Notes: generated by a model from the letters alone, not told the origin. A stretch of DNA of 28,027 nt from JAAFIP01 sp031431335 (GCA_031431335.1 JANPDG010000016.1:1-28027), one strand, 5' to 3'; counted from the stretch's first letter, positions 1 to 7,967 are shown. Numbers and translations: made by a program.

Positions 1-1
1 G

Positions 2-199
2 CATATTGTGGGTAGATGGGGTTTTTTAAAAGCCTCTGGCACTATTGATGGCTACAAGCTAGAAAATAAGAATCTGTTCACCATTGCGGGTCGAAACAAG
101 TTGATTTCAATCAACGAAAAAATTAGAAAAGCCATCAACAAAACAGGGGGTGATACTGTTACCGTGACGCTTTACTTGACAGCATATTCGGAGTGCTGA
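2..199 (+). CDS. DUF1905 domain protein, 3' part only
   Basis: The reading frame is open from the window edge to a TGA at 197-199, so this is the C-terminal end of a gene that starts upstream. The visible residues include a G-T-I-D-G-Y segment, an NEKIRKAI segment and a closing G-G-D-T-V-T-V-T-L strand. This order (beta strand, Lys/Arg-rich helix, GD-x-V-x-V-x-L) is typical of the DUF1905 fold, a small barrel found alone or fused to YdeI-like domains. A GTG at 8 could serve as a start, but the homologous fold needs residues further upstream, so a partial gene is more likely. The molecular function of the family is not established. Confidence 0.6.
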   Translation, partial: HIVGRWGFLKASGTIDGYKLENKNLFTIAGRNKLISINEKIRKAINKTGGDTVTVTLYLTAYSEC

Positions 200-245
200 T
201 TTCGCTTTGTATCGCGCATAGCATGTTTAGAGAAAAATTAAGCAC

Positions 246-293
246 TTTTCCGACGTGGATACTTAATAGTTTGCTACTGAATGTATAGTAAAC
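246..293 (+). repeat. 48-bp dispersed repeat, copy A
   Basis: This intergenic copy begins with TTTTCCGACGTGGATA and ends with TATAGTAAAC. It aligns without gaps over 48 bp to the copy at 14338-14385 (37 of 48 identical by eye) and shares landmarks at fixed offsets with the others: TTTTCCGACGTG at 1-12, GCTA at 28-31 and TATAGTA at 39-45. It lies between the DUF1905 gene and the AHSA1 gene, in the opposite orientation to copy B. In the phase used by the coding copies it would meet a TAA stop at its seventh codon. Confidence 0.75.
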
Positions 294-339
294 AGCGCCA
301 CAGCCATTAACCCCAACCCAACACACTTAAGGAGCCACC

Positions 340-789
340 ATGACCACCCCCAATGCAGTTCGTTTGCACCGTGTTTTGACCGCCAAACCTGATAAGGTGT
401 ACCGCGCTTTTGTAGACCCCGACGCTATGGCCAGATGGGTGCCGCCTAACGGGTTTACGGGCAAAGTGCACCATATGGATGCGAAGGTGGGCGGCACTTT
501 TAGGATGTCGTTTACTAACTTCACCACTGGCACCGTCATTGCGTTTGGCGGCGACTATCTTGAACTGGTGCCCGGCGAGCGCCTGCGCTATACCGACGTT
601 TTTGACGACCCCAACTTGCCCGGTGTGATGACGGTCACGGTGACTTTGAAGAAGGTATCTGTGGGCACTGAGTTGACGGTAGTGCAGGAGGGGATACCTG
701 CCGTCATTCCGCTAGAGGCATGTTACTTGGGTTGGCAAGAGTCGCTGCAAAACTTAGCCCGGCTGGTGGAGCCTGAGATTACGGGTTGA
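340..789 (+). CDS. SRPBCC / AHSA1-family protein
   Basis: The 149-residue product has the START-like SRPBCC layout used by the AHSA1 (activator of Hsp90 ATPase homolog 1) family. There is an N-terminal strand ending in a K-P-D-K-V-Y-R-A-F helix (residues 16-24), then D-P-D-A-M-A-R-W-V-P-P around residues 26-36, a G-G-T-F-R-M-S-F strand, G-D-Y-L-E-L-V-P-G-E-R-L, and a C-terminal helix L-G-W-Q-E-S-L-Q-N-L. These stand-alone bacterial proteins are thought to bind small hydrophobic ligands; the ligand here is unknown. The ATG follows AAGGAG at a good distance. It is a single-gene unit with a 48-bp repeat in opposite orientation on each side (246-293 and 814-861), which suggests it could have moved as a cassette. 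Confidence 0.85.
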   Translation: MTTPNAVRLHRVLTAKPDKVYRAFVDPDAMARWVPPNGFTGKVHHMDAKVGGTFRMSFTNFTTGTVIAFGGDYLELVPGERLRYTDVFDDPNLPGVMTVTVTLKKVSVGTELTVVQEGIPAVIPLEACYLGWQESLQNLARLVEPEITG

Positions 790-813
790 CATGGATGGCT
801 TTTGCATACGCTA

Positions 814-861
814 CGTACTATAAAAATAGTAGCTAACTATTGAATACCTATGTCGGTAAAA
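814..861 (-). repeat. 48-bp dispersed repeat, copy B
   Basis: Read on the minus strand this copy begins TTTTACCGACATAGGTATTC and carries TTAGCTACTA and TTTATAGTA at the positions seen in the other copies. It is the most diverged at its start, with one extra base before CCGAC and CATA in place of CGTG. It lies 25 bp after the AHSA1 stop codon and points towards copy A, so the pair forms inverted repeats around that gene. Confidence 0.65.
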
Positions 862-917
862 TCGCTTTTATTTTTCCAAAACGTGACATATTCATTAGAT
901 CTTCAGGCTTCATAAAC

Positions 918-2474
918 TCAAGCTGTTGCCAAGCGCCATAGCGAAGTCACTTCCTTAGACCGCGCCACATGCAGCGGGTCGCTGGCGTCTAGCGCTTTGG
1001 GGTGCTGCGGCTTGGTTTGCAGGCGGGCCACGACTTTTAGCCCTGCGCTCTCGATGGCCAAGAGCAGTTCGTCGCGTGTGCGAAGGCCTAGGTGCTCCGC
1101 AATGTCCGACAAAATCAGCCAACCTTCGCCGCCTTTGGCCAAATGCGCAGGAAGGCCGTTTAAAAACGCCAATAACATCTTACTGTCCTCGTCGTACACC
1201 GCGTGTTCAATCGGCGAACCAGCGCGGGCGGGCAGCCAGGGCGGGTTGCAAACGATGAGGTGGGCTTTGCCGGGTGGGAACATATCGGCTTGCACCACGG
1301 TCACCAAATCGCTCACATCCAGCCGCGCCAAGTTGTCCTTTGCACAGGCCAGGGCGCGCGGGTCTTGATCTGTGGCCACAATGTGCTGTAGACCACGGCG
1401 CGCCAACATGGCGGCTAACACGCCTGTGCCGGTGCCAATGTCCCACGCTATCAGCGATGCTTTGGACGCGGCTGACACGGGCAGCGGCGCTTTGGCCACC
1501 AAGCCCACATATTCGCCCCGCACGGGCGAGAACACGCCGTAATGCGGGTGAATGCGGTCATAAATCTCCACACCATCGCTGCTGATGTTGCCCAAAGCAG
1601 GCACTTCGACGCCTTTTTTGCGCCACTCGTGCGTGCTGGTCATGCCCAGCAGCTCGCGCAGGCTGGTGACTTGGGTGACAACGCCTTTGCTTTGTTGGAT
1701 GATTTTTTGCTCAAACTTGCTGAGCTTGGCAGGCTTGTCGCCAGGCTTGGCGGGCTCGATATACGGCGCGGCTTGTGGTTCGCCGTCTTCAGTTTCGTCG
1801 CCTTCAGAGTTGGCGTCGGGGCTGGCCTTGGCTTTGGGCAGTATGCCAGCGGCTTGTTTCTCGGCCACCAGCCTAGCTTGGGCAGCGTGCATGGTGGCAG
1901 CATCTAACGCGCCCCACACCTGTGCGCAGGCCAGTTGCACATCGGGTGCGCGGCGCAGGGTGATTTGGTAGGCATTGTCTAGCGGCACCAGCACCATGCC
2001 CAGCACGCGGGCGCGCTGCGACTGGATTAGCCGGTGCTGGTGAAAAGCCTCGGCTGCGGGGTTAGGCTGTGGTGGGTTGGCTGCGCCATCGGTGACGGCG
2101 GCCGTAGATGGGGTGTTCAGCGCAGCGGCGGCTTTAGTTTTGGTGGCCAGTCGGGCTGATTGCTTGTCTGCCTTGAATTTTTGCCGCTCTGGTAGCCGGT
2201 CGGTGCGCCGGGCCAGCGCTTGCACCAGCATGCGGGCGTTTTGAAAATCGCCTTGCCACAGCAAACCTACTCCCTCGCAGGCCAGGCGGTAAGCGGTATC
2301 GGCGCCCATGGTGTCGTCGGCTAGCACCACGCGCTTGGGGGCAGGCGCGCTGCGCTCCGAGCGCCACAGGGCAGTGTGCGTTTGGTCAGGTTCAGTCCAG
2401 GTAATGGTGCTGGGTGTGGTGGCCTCAGAGGGGCTGGTGGGGCTGGTGGGGCTGGAGGTGGAGGCAGTAGTCAT
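918..2474 (-). CDS. Class I SAM-dependent methyltransferase (NPPW type)
   Basis: The product is 518 residues from the ATG at 2474; an in-frame TTG at 2498 would add eight residues, and neither start has a clear Shine-Dalgarno sequence. Residues near 345 carry D-I-G-T-G-T-G (AdoMet motif I), followed by V-A-T-D-Q-D-P-R-A, Q-A-D-M-F, and N-P-P-W at 410-413. N-P-P-[WY] is the signature of N-methyltransferases acting on amide or exocyclic amino groups, such as PrmC/HemK and RlmG-type enzymes. The substrate cannot be read from the sequence. The N-terminal 300 or so residues are not a recognised domain. They include a Ser/Thr/Pro-rich start and a low-complexity acidic, Pro-rich linker, so the enzyme is much longer than PrmC. 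It is transcribed divergently from sodB. Confidence 0.8.
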   Translation of the reverse strand: MTTASTSSPTSPTSPSEATTPSTITWTEPDQTHTALWRSERSAPAPKRVVLADDTMGADTAYRLACEGVGLLWQGDFQNARMLVQALARRTDRLPERQKFKADKQSARLATKTKAAAALNTPSTAAVTDGAANPPQPNPAAEAFHQHRLIQSQRARVLGMVLVPLDNAYQITLRRAPDVQLACAQVWGALDAATMHAAQARLVAEKQAAGILPKAKASPDANSEGDETEDGEPQAAPYIEPAKPGDKPAKLSKFEQKIIQQSKGVVTQVTSLRELLGMTSTHEWRKKGVEVPALGNISSDGVEIYDRIHPHYGVFSPVRGEYVGLVAKAPLPVSAASKASLIAWDIGTGTGVLAAMLARRGLQHIVATDQDPRALACAKDNLARLDVSDLVTVVQADMFPPGKAHLIVCNPPWLPARAGSPIEHAVYDEDSKMLLAFLNGLPAHLAKGGEGWLILSDIAEHLGLRTRDELLLAIESAGLKVVARLQTKPQHPKALDASDPLHVARSKEVTSLWRLATA

Positions 2475-2617
2475 AGGGGCAGGGCATCGATCAGGCAAAT
2501 GTGCAACAGTGTTTTAACAGATCAAAACCCTTGTGAGCGTAAATGACTTGAAAACCTTCCTACAATGACTAGCTGTAACCATCCCACTGTGCACTAGCCA
2601 ACTTGAAAGAAGCCACC

Positions 2618-3199
2618 ATGGAACATACCCTGCCCGCATTGCCCTACGCCGCCGACGCCCTCGCCCCGCATTACAGCGCCGAGGCATTTGAATACCACCA
2701 CGGCAAACACCACAACGCCTACGTCGTCAACCTCAACAACCTGCAAAAAGGCACCGAGTTTGAGGCCATGACGCTTGAAGAAATCATCAAAAAGTCCAGC
2801 GGCGGCGTGTACAACAACTCTGCCCAAATCTGGAACCACACCTTCTTTTGGAGCTGCATGAAGCCCCAAGGTGGCGGCGAGCCCACAGGCGCGCTGGCCA
2901 CAGCCATTAACGCCAAGTTTGGCAGCTACGCAGCCTTCAAAGAAGCCTTCGTCAAAAGCGCCGTAGGCAACTTTGGCTCCGGCTGGACTTGGTTGGTCAA
3001 GAAGCCCGACGGCAGCGTAGACATCGTCAACACCGGCCCCGCAGGCACACCTCTCACCACCGCCGACAAAGCCCTGATGACCGTAGACGTGTGGGAGCAC
3101 GCCTACTACATCGACTACCGCAATGCACGCCCTAAGTTCATAGAGACATTCTTGTCTAGCCTAGTGAACTGGGACTTTGCAGCAAAGAATTTTGCTTAA
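2618..3199 (+). CDS. sodB: Superoxide dismutase [Fe]
   Basis: The 193-residue protein converts superoxide to oxygen and hydrogen peroxide in the cytoplasm. It matches the Fe/Mn SOD family along its whole length. Metal ligands sit at the E. coli SodB positions: His27 (in F-E-Y-H-H-G-K-H-H), His74 (I-W-N-H-T-F-F-W), Asp157 and His161 (D-V-W-E-H-A-Y-Y). The G-G-G-E-P segment and W-x-W-L near 123-126 favour the iron form over manganese. The ATG at 2618 gives the normal family N-terminus (E-H-T-L-P-A-L-P-Y) and follows GAAAGAAG; a TTG five codons upstream is less likely. A strong terminator follows the stop codon, so it is probably monocistronic. Confidence 0.97.
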   Translation: MEHTLPALPYAADALAPHYSAEAFEYHHGKHHNAYVVNLNNLQKGTEFEAMTLEEIIKKSSGGVYNNSAQIWNHTFFWSCMKPQGGGEPTGALATAINAKFGSYAAFKEAFVKSAVGNFGSGWTWLVKKPDGSVDIVNTGPAGTPLTTADKALMTVDVWEHAYYIDYRNARPKFIETFLSSLVNWDFAAKNFA

Positions 3200-3221
3200 A
3201 TCTATTAAGCAAACTTGAAGT

Positions 3222-3249
3222 AAAAAGCCGGCGCATGCGCCGGCTTTTT
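3222..3249 (+). terminator. Rho-independent terminator of sodB
   Basis: A perfect 18-base palindrome (3227-3244, GCCGGCGCATGCGCCGGC) is flanked by AAAAA before and TTTTT after. The stem is very GC-rich and starts 27 bp after the sodB stop codon. The flanking A and T runs make it usable in both directions. Confidence 0.92.
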
Positions 3250-3273
3250 CGTTTATACAAACTATTCATTACC

Positions 3274-3471
3274 ATGCAGCAATCCATCATCCACATCGCC
3301 TTGGTTGTGCGCAGCTATGAGAAGCCATTGCGTTTTATGTCGATAAACTGAAATTTTTCTTTGGTGGAAGACACATATCAGCCCGCGCAGGACAAACGCT
3401 GGGTGGTGGTAGCTCCGCTTGGCTCGTCCGGCACCGCCTTTCTGCTGGCCAAAGCATCTAAATCTGCTTAA
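3274..3471 (+). pseudogene. VOC (glyoxalase-fold) protein relic
   Basis: Conceptual translation from the ATG at 3274 gives an N-terminus typical of VOC-superfamily proteins (M-Q-Q-S-I-I-H-I-A-L-V-V-R) and later E-D-T-Y-Q-P-A-Q-D-K-R-W-V-V-V-A-P and L-L-A-K-A-S-K. Around 3336-3360 the frame is lost: the expected F-Y-V-D-K-L is encoded in another frame, and a TGA appears in the first one. One T appears missing from the run at about 3335 and one extra T appears at about 3355, which restores the frame. The gene then stops at a TAA about 66 codons in, roughly half the usual length. It is therefore both frame-disrupted and truncated. The full-length family includes metal-dependent lyases, dioxygenases and resistance proteins; no function is expected from this copy. 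Confidence 0.75.
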
Positions 3472-3641
3472 AGCCCATCCAAGCCAAACTTACCCATTGT
3501 GTTGTTTTTGTTAAGGTCACCCACGTTAGCTATTTTCGAGCTGTCAGGCAATTCTTTGGACGATTCTTTAACGAGTCGGTGCGCATACCAGACGATGGCC
3601 ACCAAGACTAAAAATCCAAAAACTACACTCAATGTCAACAT
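3468..3641 (-). CDS. Small single-pass membrane protein, hypothetical
   Basis: The ORF encodes 57 residues from the ATG at 3641; a TTG at 3653 would add four. Residues 1-19 form one hydrophobic segment (L-S-V-V-F-G-F-L-V-L-V-A-I-V-W-Y-A) with no clear signal-peptidase site. They are followed by a polar tail rich in Lys, Ser, Asp and Asn, so an inner-membrane anchor with a soluble tail is likely. A GAAAG sits at a plausible distance before the ATG. I recognise no family. The 3' end overlaps the VOC relic by four bases on the other strand. Confidence 0.5.
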   Translation of the reverse strand: MLTLSVVFGFLVLVAIVWYAHRLVKESSKELPDSSKIANVGDLNKNNTMGKFGLDGL

Positions 3642-3817
3642 ATATGCTTTCAAACAATTCCCACTTTAATTTATCATATTTTCAGTGGCAAAGCTAGCGA
3701 AACCGTCCTGTACTCATCACTTCTGAGCACACATTTTTACAAACAATAACCAGATGACAAAATCGTAATTTTTGTGGTCGGCTTGTCTGCGATTATTTAA
3801 CAATGAAAAGATGTAGT

Positions 3818-3832
3818 GAGCCTTTAAGGCTC
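3818..3832. promoter_or_regulatory. Perfect inverted repeat before the CAP lipoprotein
   Basis: GAGCCTTTAAGGCTC is a perfect 7-bp inverted repeat with one central base. It ends five bases before the AAGGA ribosome binding site (3837-3841) of the gene starting at 3850. It could be an operator or an mRNA hairpin that affects access to the ribosome binding site; the sequence cannot distinguish these. Confidence 0.4.
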
Positions 3833-3849
3833 ATTTAAGGACTAAATTT

Positions 3850-4461
3850 GTGCTCAAGGATAATCTGAATTTACTAGTGCGTATTGCCTGTCTGTTGGTC
3901 GCTGCGCAAATTGCAGGCTGCGGAAGTGGCAGTGGATCAGACTCGTCAGCTGGTGCTGCAGGTGGCTCCGCAAACGTTGCTGTCAACGTCACTGGGACAC
4001 CTACAGCAACAGTAGGTCCAACTTGCAGTGGTGTTGGCCCTGTTCAAGCCATGACGGCTGATCCAGATATTGGCGCTGTAGACGTGTCTGAGTATTGCCT
4101 CGGAATCATCAATGGCTACCGCTCACAAAAAGGCCTCGCACCTTATTACCTTCAGTCTACATCTACAGAGGCTGTCTGTTGTCAAGCGGCCGAAGCAAAA
4201 ACGGCTGCAGAACTCGGAGGGCATGCTAATGGCAAATGTGGCTGGAAGGCGCAAGGGTTTTGTGGCGGCGGACGCGGCCCCAATGGAACCGTTAAGGCTT
4301 CAGTAGATTGGTGCCCTAAGTTGTTCTATCAAGAAGGCCCTGCCGCCCCAGGTAGCGCAAACCATTACACAGCAATGATGGAAGAAAAACCGCGAGGCAT
4401 TATGTGCAGCTTCTACGGTATTTCGCGAGACAAACACTCCATCGTTGTGAACTATTACTAA
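3850..4461 (+). CDS. CAP/SCP-like lipoprotein
   Basis: The 203-residue product starts at a GTG preceded by AAGGA eight bases upstream. Residues 8-24 form a lipoprotein signal ending in Q-I-A-G-C, so Cys24 should be lipidated. A Gly/Ser/Ala-rich linker follows to about residue 55. The rest resembles a CAP (cysteine-rich secretory) domain: I-I-N-G-Y-R-S-Q-K-G-L near 90, a central G-G-H-A-N-G-K-C-G-W and F-C-G-G-G segment, and a late N-H-Y-T-A-M-M followed by R-G-I-M-C-S-F-Y. Bacterial CAP proteins are exported, but their activities are mostly unknown. The domain is Cys-rich (C-C, K-C-G, F-C-G, W-C-P, M-C-S), suggesting disulfides. It is the first of three tandem lipoprotein genes, 25 bp before the next, and probably cotranscribed. 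Lipoprotein call strong, CAP call moderate. Confidence 0.75.
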   Translation: MLKDNLNLLVRIACLLVAAQIAGCGSGSGSDSSAGAAGGSANVAVNVTGTPTATVGPTCSGVGPVQAMTADPDIGAVDVSEYCLGIINGYRSQKGLAPYYLQSTSTEAVCCQAAEAKTAAELGGHANGKCGWKAQGFCGGGRGPNGTVKASVDWCPKLFYQEGPAAPGSANHYTAMMEEKPRGIMCSFYGISRDKHSIVVNYY

Positions 4462-4486
4462 TTTCTTGAAGCAAAGGAATGCACTT

Positions 4487-6433
4487 ATGACGGACAAACA
4501 CCTGTACCTTCTAACTTGCGTAAGCTCGGCGTTGATGTTGGCTTTGGTGGCAGCTTGCGGAGACGGCAAAAAATCTGATTCAGATGAAGCCGTCGCCAAC
4601 GCAGCCGCCTTTGCACCGGGCAGTTGCAAAGCTGCAACTGTGACTTGGTCAGTAGCAAGCGCAACGTGCACTGCCAACATAGCAGCTACCGCCTCAGGCG
4701 CCAACGCTGAAGCCAAAGATCTTGCCGCTCCCTCGTACGGTGCCGCATCCTTTTCGTGCAGCAATGGTGTAGTGTCATCTAAGCCAGTTGCCAATCTACC
4801 CACCAGTTGTTTAAACGCACCGATTGAAAATGCAACTCTACACGGCTACCTTGGTTACAGCCGGAAAGATGCTCCACAAGATTATGATGGCGGTTACTCT
4901 ATGTACACGGCTGCTTTCCCGCTGTACGGCACATATACTGGAGAGAGAGTTCAGTCTGGTTTGCCAGGCACATGGATGTATTCCAAAGGAAAACAGCCCG
5001 ATGAAGCTTATCAAACTATAGAAGGCGGTTTGGGCTGGTGGAACGATACTGTCTTTGGCGTTGAAACACCCAAATTTCACATGGGCGCTGTAGCAATCGA
5101 CTTTAGCAGTGTTTCTAACGGTCCTGGTAATGGCTGGGGCGGATGGGGCCGACCTAGCGGCAAGTACGCTGTAGCTCAGCTTAGTAATAAACTGCTGTGG
5201 CCCCTAGATGGCCTTAATCTGAAAAAAGATACTAACGGTGAACTGCTAGGCACTGGTTATTTGCCACTGCCGTTCACTGACGCCAAAAGCACTACGAATG
5301 GTATTGCTGATAAACCAACTGGCGACAATTCTTGGACGCTCTTTATAAATGCCGCCAACTTTAAAGGCCCAGCTACATTTGTATTGCCCTACTTCTTTTC
5401 TCACGTAACCACTACTGATCGAAAAAGGAGAAATAAAGGATTTGAGTCTGTAACCATCGATACCAGTAATCATTTTGATTCTAACCCTTCAAGTCCAAAT
5501 AAAGCGCACCAAATGGAGACCCAATACGTTCCAGCATATATGTCAAAAGACGCAAAAGGTGACACATACGCACGGGTCGCGCCGGTGCAGTTTCCGCGGG
5601 ATGATAATGGCAACTCAGCTTTGACAAATCGCTTGATGGTGTACAAAAAAGCTGCGCTCTGGGATTCAGTAGAAAACTGGTTAAAAAAAGGTGGTGCCGC
5701 TACTGATAGCCAAATCAAGCTAAGTGAATCTTACCAACAGGATTTCCAAAACGGGGGCTGGTCGTCTTGGTCTATCTACACAGATTCCATGGCAAAAGCT
5801 GATAATAAACCGGTGGTCGACTGGAATTCGATTGCAGAAACTGTTGCTTTTAACGCCAGCACGGTTGGGTATCGCTGGAAACAAGACAACGTAACCAAAA
5901 AAGATTTGGCTAACGGGTCCGTGGTGGTATTGCCGCAATACTATCGCATGACAAAATTGACAAGCGGTCAAGTTGTTTGGACTGTGGTGCAAACCAAGGA
6001 TGTTCCTGTTGAAACCGGGTTGACATCCATTGAAATCAAACAAGCAGTGAGAGATCCTGGTAAGTTTTTGACAACGCCCATGGATAATCCAAAACTTCTG
6101 CCTGCAAACGACAATACATGGACAACACCTGGGCCATCTAAAGGGCCGTTCACAGCCGACTTAGGTGACGGCAGCACGTTAACCTACTATTGGTACAAGT
6201 TTATGGACCAACCCAGTATGCTTAACGCTGACCTGACCCTTGCCGAGCGCCAACAGATGCAAATAAGGGTAGAGAAACTGCATAAAGAGTGGACTATTAC
6301 CAAAGAGTATTTACCTCCGCCAACTACCGGAAAGTTGGCTTCGATTGATCCTAAATTAATAATTTCTCCGCCTGCAGGGTTAGAAGTTGGTTATGTTCCT
6401 ATTGCTGTCCGACAGGCACTAACTGCAAAGTAA
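4487..6433 (+). CDS. Exported lipoprotein with one Cys/Trp module, unknown function
   Basis: The ATG at 4487 follows AAAGGA; a TTG at 4466 is a weaker start. The 648-residue protein has a lipoprotein signal ending in L-V-A-A-C (Cys24). Residues of about 47-108 form a four-cysteine module: S-C-K-A-A-T-V-T-W, then A-T-C, then G-A-A-S-F-S-C-S-N-G, then a final Cys. The same module occurs four times in the protein at 23591-27721. The remaining 530 or so residues are rich in Trp, Tyr, Gly and Asn (G-G-L-G-W-W-N-D, G-W-G-G-W-G-R-P, Q-N-G-G-W-S-S-W-S). They look like a large beta-rich extracellular domain, perhaps carbohydrate-binding, but I recognise no family. It sits between a CAP-like lipoprotein and a carbohydrate esterase-like lipoprotein, so a cell-surface role is likely. 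Confidence 0.8.
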   Translation: MTDKHLYLLTCVSSALMLALVAACGDGKKSDSDEAVANAAAFAPGSCKAATVTWSVASATCTANIAATASGANAEAKDLAAPSYGAASFSCSNGVVSSKPVANLPTSCLNAPIENATLHGYLGYSRKDAPQDYDGGYSMYTAAFPLYGTYTGERVQSGLPGTWMYSKGKQPDEAYQTIEGGLGWWNDTVFGVETPKFHMGAVAIDFSSVSNGPGNGWGGWGRPSGKYAVAQLSNKLLWPLDGLNLKKDTNGELLGTGYLPLPFTDAKSTTNGIADKPTGDNSWTLFINAANFKGPATFVLPYFFSHVTTTDRKRRNKGFESVTIDTSNHFDSNPSSPNKAHQMETQYVPAYMSKDAKGDTYARVAPVQFPRDDNGNSALTNRLMVYKKAALWDSVENWLKKGGAATDSQIKLSESYQQDFQNGGWSSWSIYTDSMAKADNKPVVDWNSIAETVAFNASTVGYRWKQDNVTKKDLANGSVVVLPQYYRMTKLTSGQVVWTVVQTKDVPVETGLTSIEIKQAVRDPGKFLTTPMDNPKLLPANDNTWTTPGPSKGPFTADLGDGSTLTYYWYKFMDQPSMLNADLTLAERQQMQIRVEKLHKEWTITKEYLPPPTTGKLASIDPKLIISPPAGLEVGYVPIAVRQALTAK

Positions 6434-6551
6434 TAAGTAGCACACATACTGCTACTAGCTCCACGTTGACATAATTCAACTGGGGCGTTTTTCTAGTTAT
6501 TAATGCTTGAAAAATCCGTTGGTAGCTTCCCATGTTGACCAGACTGTTGTT

Positions 6552-7967
6552 ATGAAGAAAAATCTTAAATTTTCTAAAAAATCACCTTCGGCTTTCAGTC
6601 GATCAACGCAGTTATCACAACTCATGGTGTTAGTCGCCTCGTTGGTTGCTCTGCCCTTAGCTGGCTGCGGTGGTAGCGACAAAGACATAGACAATAAAGA
6701 TATCAGCAACACCACACCGGCACTTGTAGTTAAGGCACCAACGATTTCTGCGCAACCTACTAGTATTACAGTGACGGAATTACAGCCAGCTTCCTTCAGT
6801 GTTGCTGTAACTAGCAGTGCGCCTGTAACCTACCAGTGGAAGCGCAACGGCACGCCGATAACCGGTGCCACATCGGCTACGCTGGCGATTACCTCTGCAC
6901 TGGCAGCCGACCACAACGCCAAGTACTCTGCCGTGGTGACCAACAGTGCTGGCTCGGTGACGAGTACAGAAGCGGTGCCGACCCAAGAGTTGCCCATGTT
7001 TTTATTGGCTGGACAATCGAACATGGAAGGTAACGTCGATGGCGAGCTGTTTAACAAACTCCTTACCGACTTGGCAACTGCCCCAAGCGCAGACATGCAA
7101 GCGCGGCTAAAAGGTAGTATTCGCTTGTGGCACTTGGGCGCTGACGGTAAAGCCTATCCAAGTTACGGATACTCGGACAAAATGGCCGAATTTGAGGCAT
7201 CTGAATTGATTAGGCTCAAAGCTGCAGGGCTGGTGGGTGACGATTTGACTAAAGCCATCCCTAATGTCATGTGCTCTTGGGACAGAGACAAGCCAGAATC
7301 AACAATTACCCAACTCATTGCGATTCCTGCTGAATCTAACAAGCGCTGTGGCGGCATTGGCCCCGAGGTAGTGTTTGGACAGGCATTAAGTAAAGCCGGG
7401 TACTCGTCTACCTCGCTGATAAAAGTTGCCGTAGGTGGTACGAATCTGTACGCAAATTGGCGCAGTCCACTGTCTGGCGGAACGGAAGGCTATTTGTACA
7501 CGAAGCTTCGCACCCGCATTCAAGATTTGGAAAAAAATGCAGCTAGTGTGAATCCTTCTTGCACCAAAAAAACATGTAAGTGGTCTGCGTTCGTCTGGTT
7601 TCAAGGCGAAGCCGATGCGAATTTGAGTAAAAAACAGGGGCCAGATTTTGAATCGAATAAAGCTAACGCTATGGCTTACGAGCAGAACCTTAAGAACCTC
7701 ATTGCGGACGTGCGCAAAGATACAGGCTCACCGACGCTCCCGATAGTCATAGTCCAAATCGGAGCGTGGGCTCAAGGCTTGGAATATGGCAAAGATGTTG
7801 CCGCCGCTCAAACTAAGGTAGTCAGTGAAGACAAACACGCGCGCATCGTGAACACAGCTGACTTAAGCGGGTTTTATCACTACGACCCAGCTGCACAGCT
7901 TATTATTGGTGAGCGCGTTTCGTCGGCCGTAAAGTCGCTAATGGCTGCCGCGCCTGCCGCGAAGTGA
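6552..7967 (+). CDS. Lipoprotein with Ig-like domain and sialate O-acetylesterase (SASA) domain
   Basis: The ATG at 6552 gives 471 residues with a Lys-rich n-region and a lipobox L-P-L-A-G-C (Cys39); an upstream TTG at 6507 is less likely. Residues of about 63-143 form an Ig-like domain (P-T-S-I-T-V, Y-Q-W-K-R-N-G, D-H-N-A-K-Y-S-A-V-V-T-N-S-A-G-S-V). From about 148 the SASA domain of the SGNH esterase superfamily begins with F-L-L-A-G-Q-S-N-M-E-G; Ser156 is the expected nucleophile. W-F-Q-G-E-A-D (349-355) and H443 in G-F-Y-H-Y-D match the later conserved blocks. Such enzymes remove O-acetyl groups from sugars, including sialic acid and acetylated polysaccharides. The substrate here is unknown. 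It is the last gene of the lipoprotein cluster, 118 bp after the previous one. Confidence 0.88.
   Translation: MKKNLKFSKKSPSAFSRSTQLSQLMVLVASLVALPLAGCGGSDKDIDNKDISNTTPALVVKAPTISAQPTSITVTELQPASFSVAVTSSAPVTYQWKRNGTPITGATSATLAITSALAADHNAKYSAVVTNSAGSVTSTEAVPTQELPMFLLAGQSNMEGNVDGELFNKLLTDLATAPSADMQARLKGSIRLWHLGADGKAYPSYGYSDKMAEFEASELIRLKAAGLVGDDLTKAIPNVMCSWDRDKPESTITQLIAIPAESNKRCGGIGPEVVFGQALSKAGYSSTSLIKVAVGGTNLYANWRSPLSGGTEGYLYTKLRTRIQDLEKNAASVNPSCTKKTCKWSAFVWFQGEADANLSKKQGPDFESNKANAMAYEQNLKNLIADVRKDTGSPTLPIVIVQIGAWAQGLEYGKDVAAAQTKVVSEDKHARIVNTADLSGFYHYDPAAQLIIGERVSSAVKSLMAAAPAAK

Noticed and set aside
2594..3100. Open frame of 168 codons on the minus strand over sodB
   Set aside because: It is antisense to a full-length sodB with all metal ligands, and has no recognisable domain or ribosome binding site.
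6436..6456. Inverted repeat AGTAGC/GCTACT as a terminator after the Cys-module lipoprotein
   Set aside because: The stem is only six pairs, there is no T-run, and the downstream gene is likely cotranscribed.
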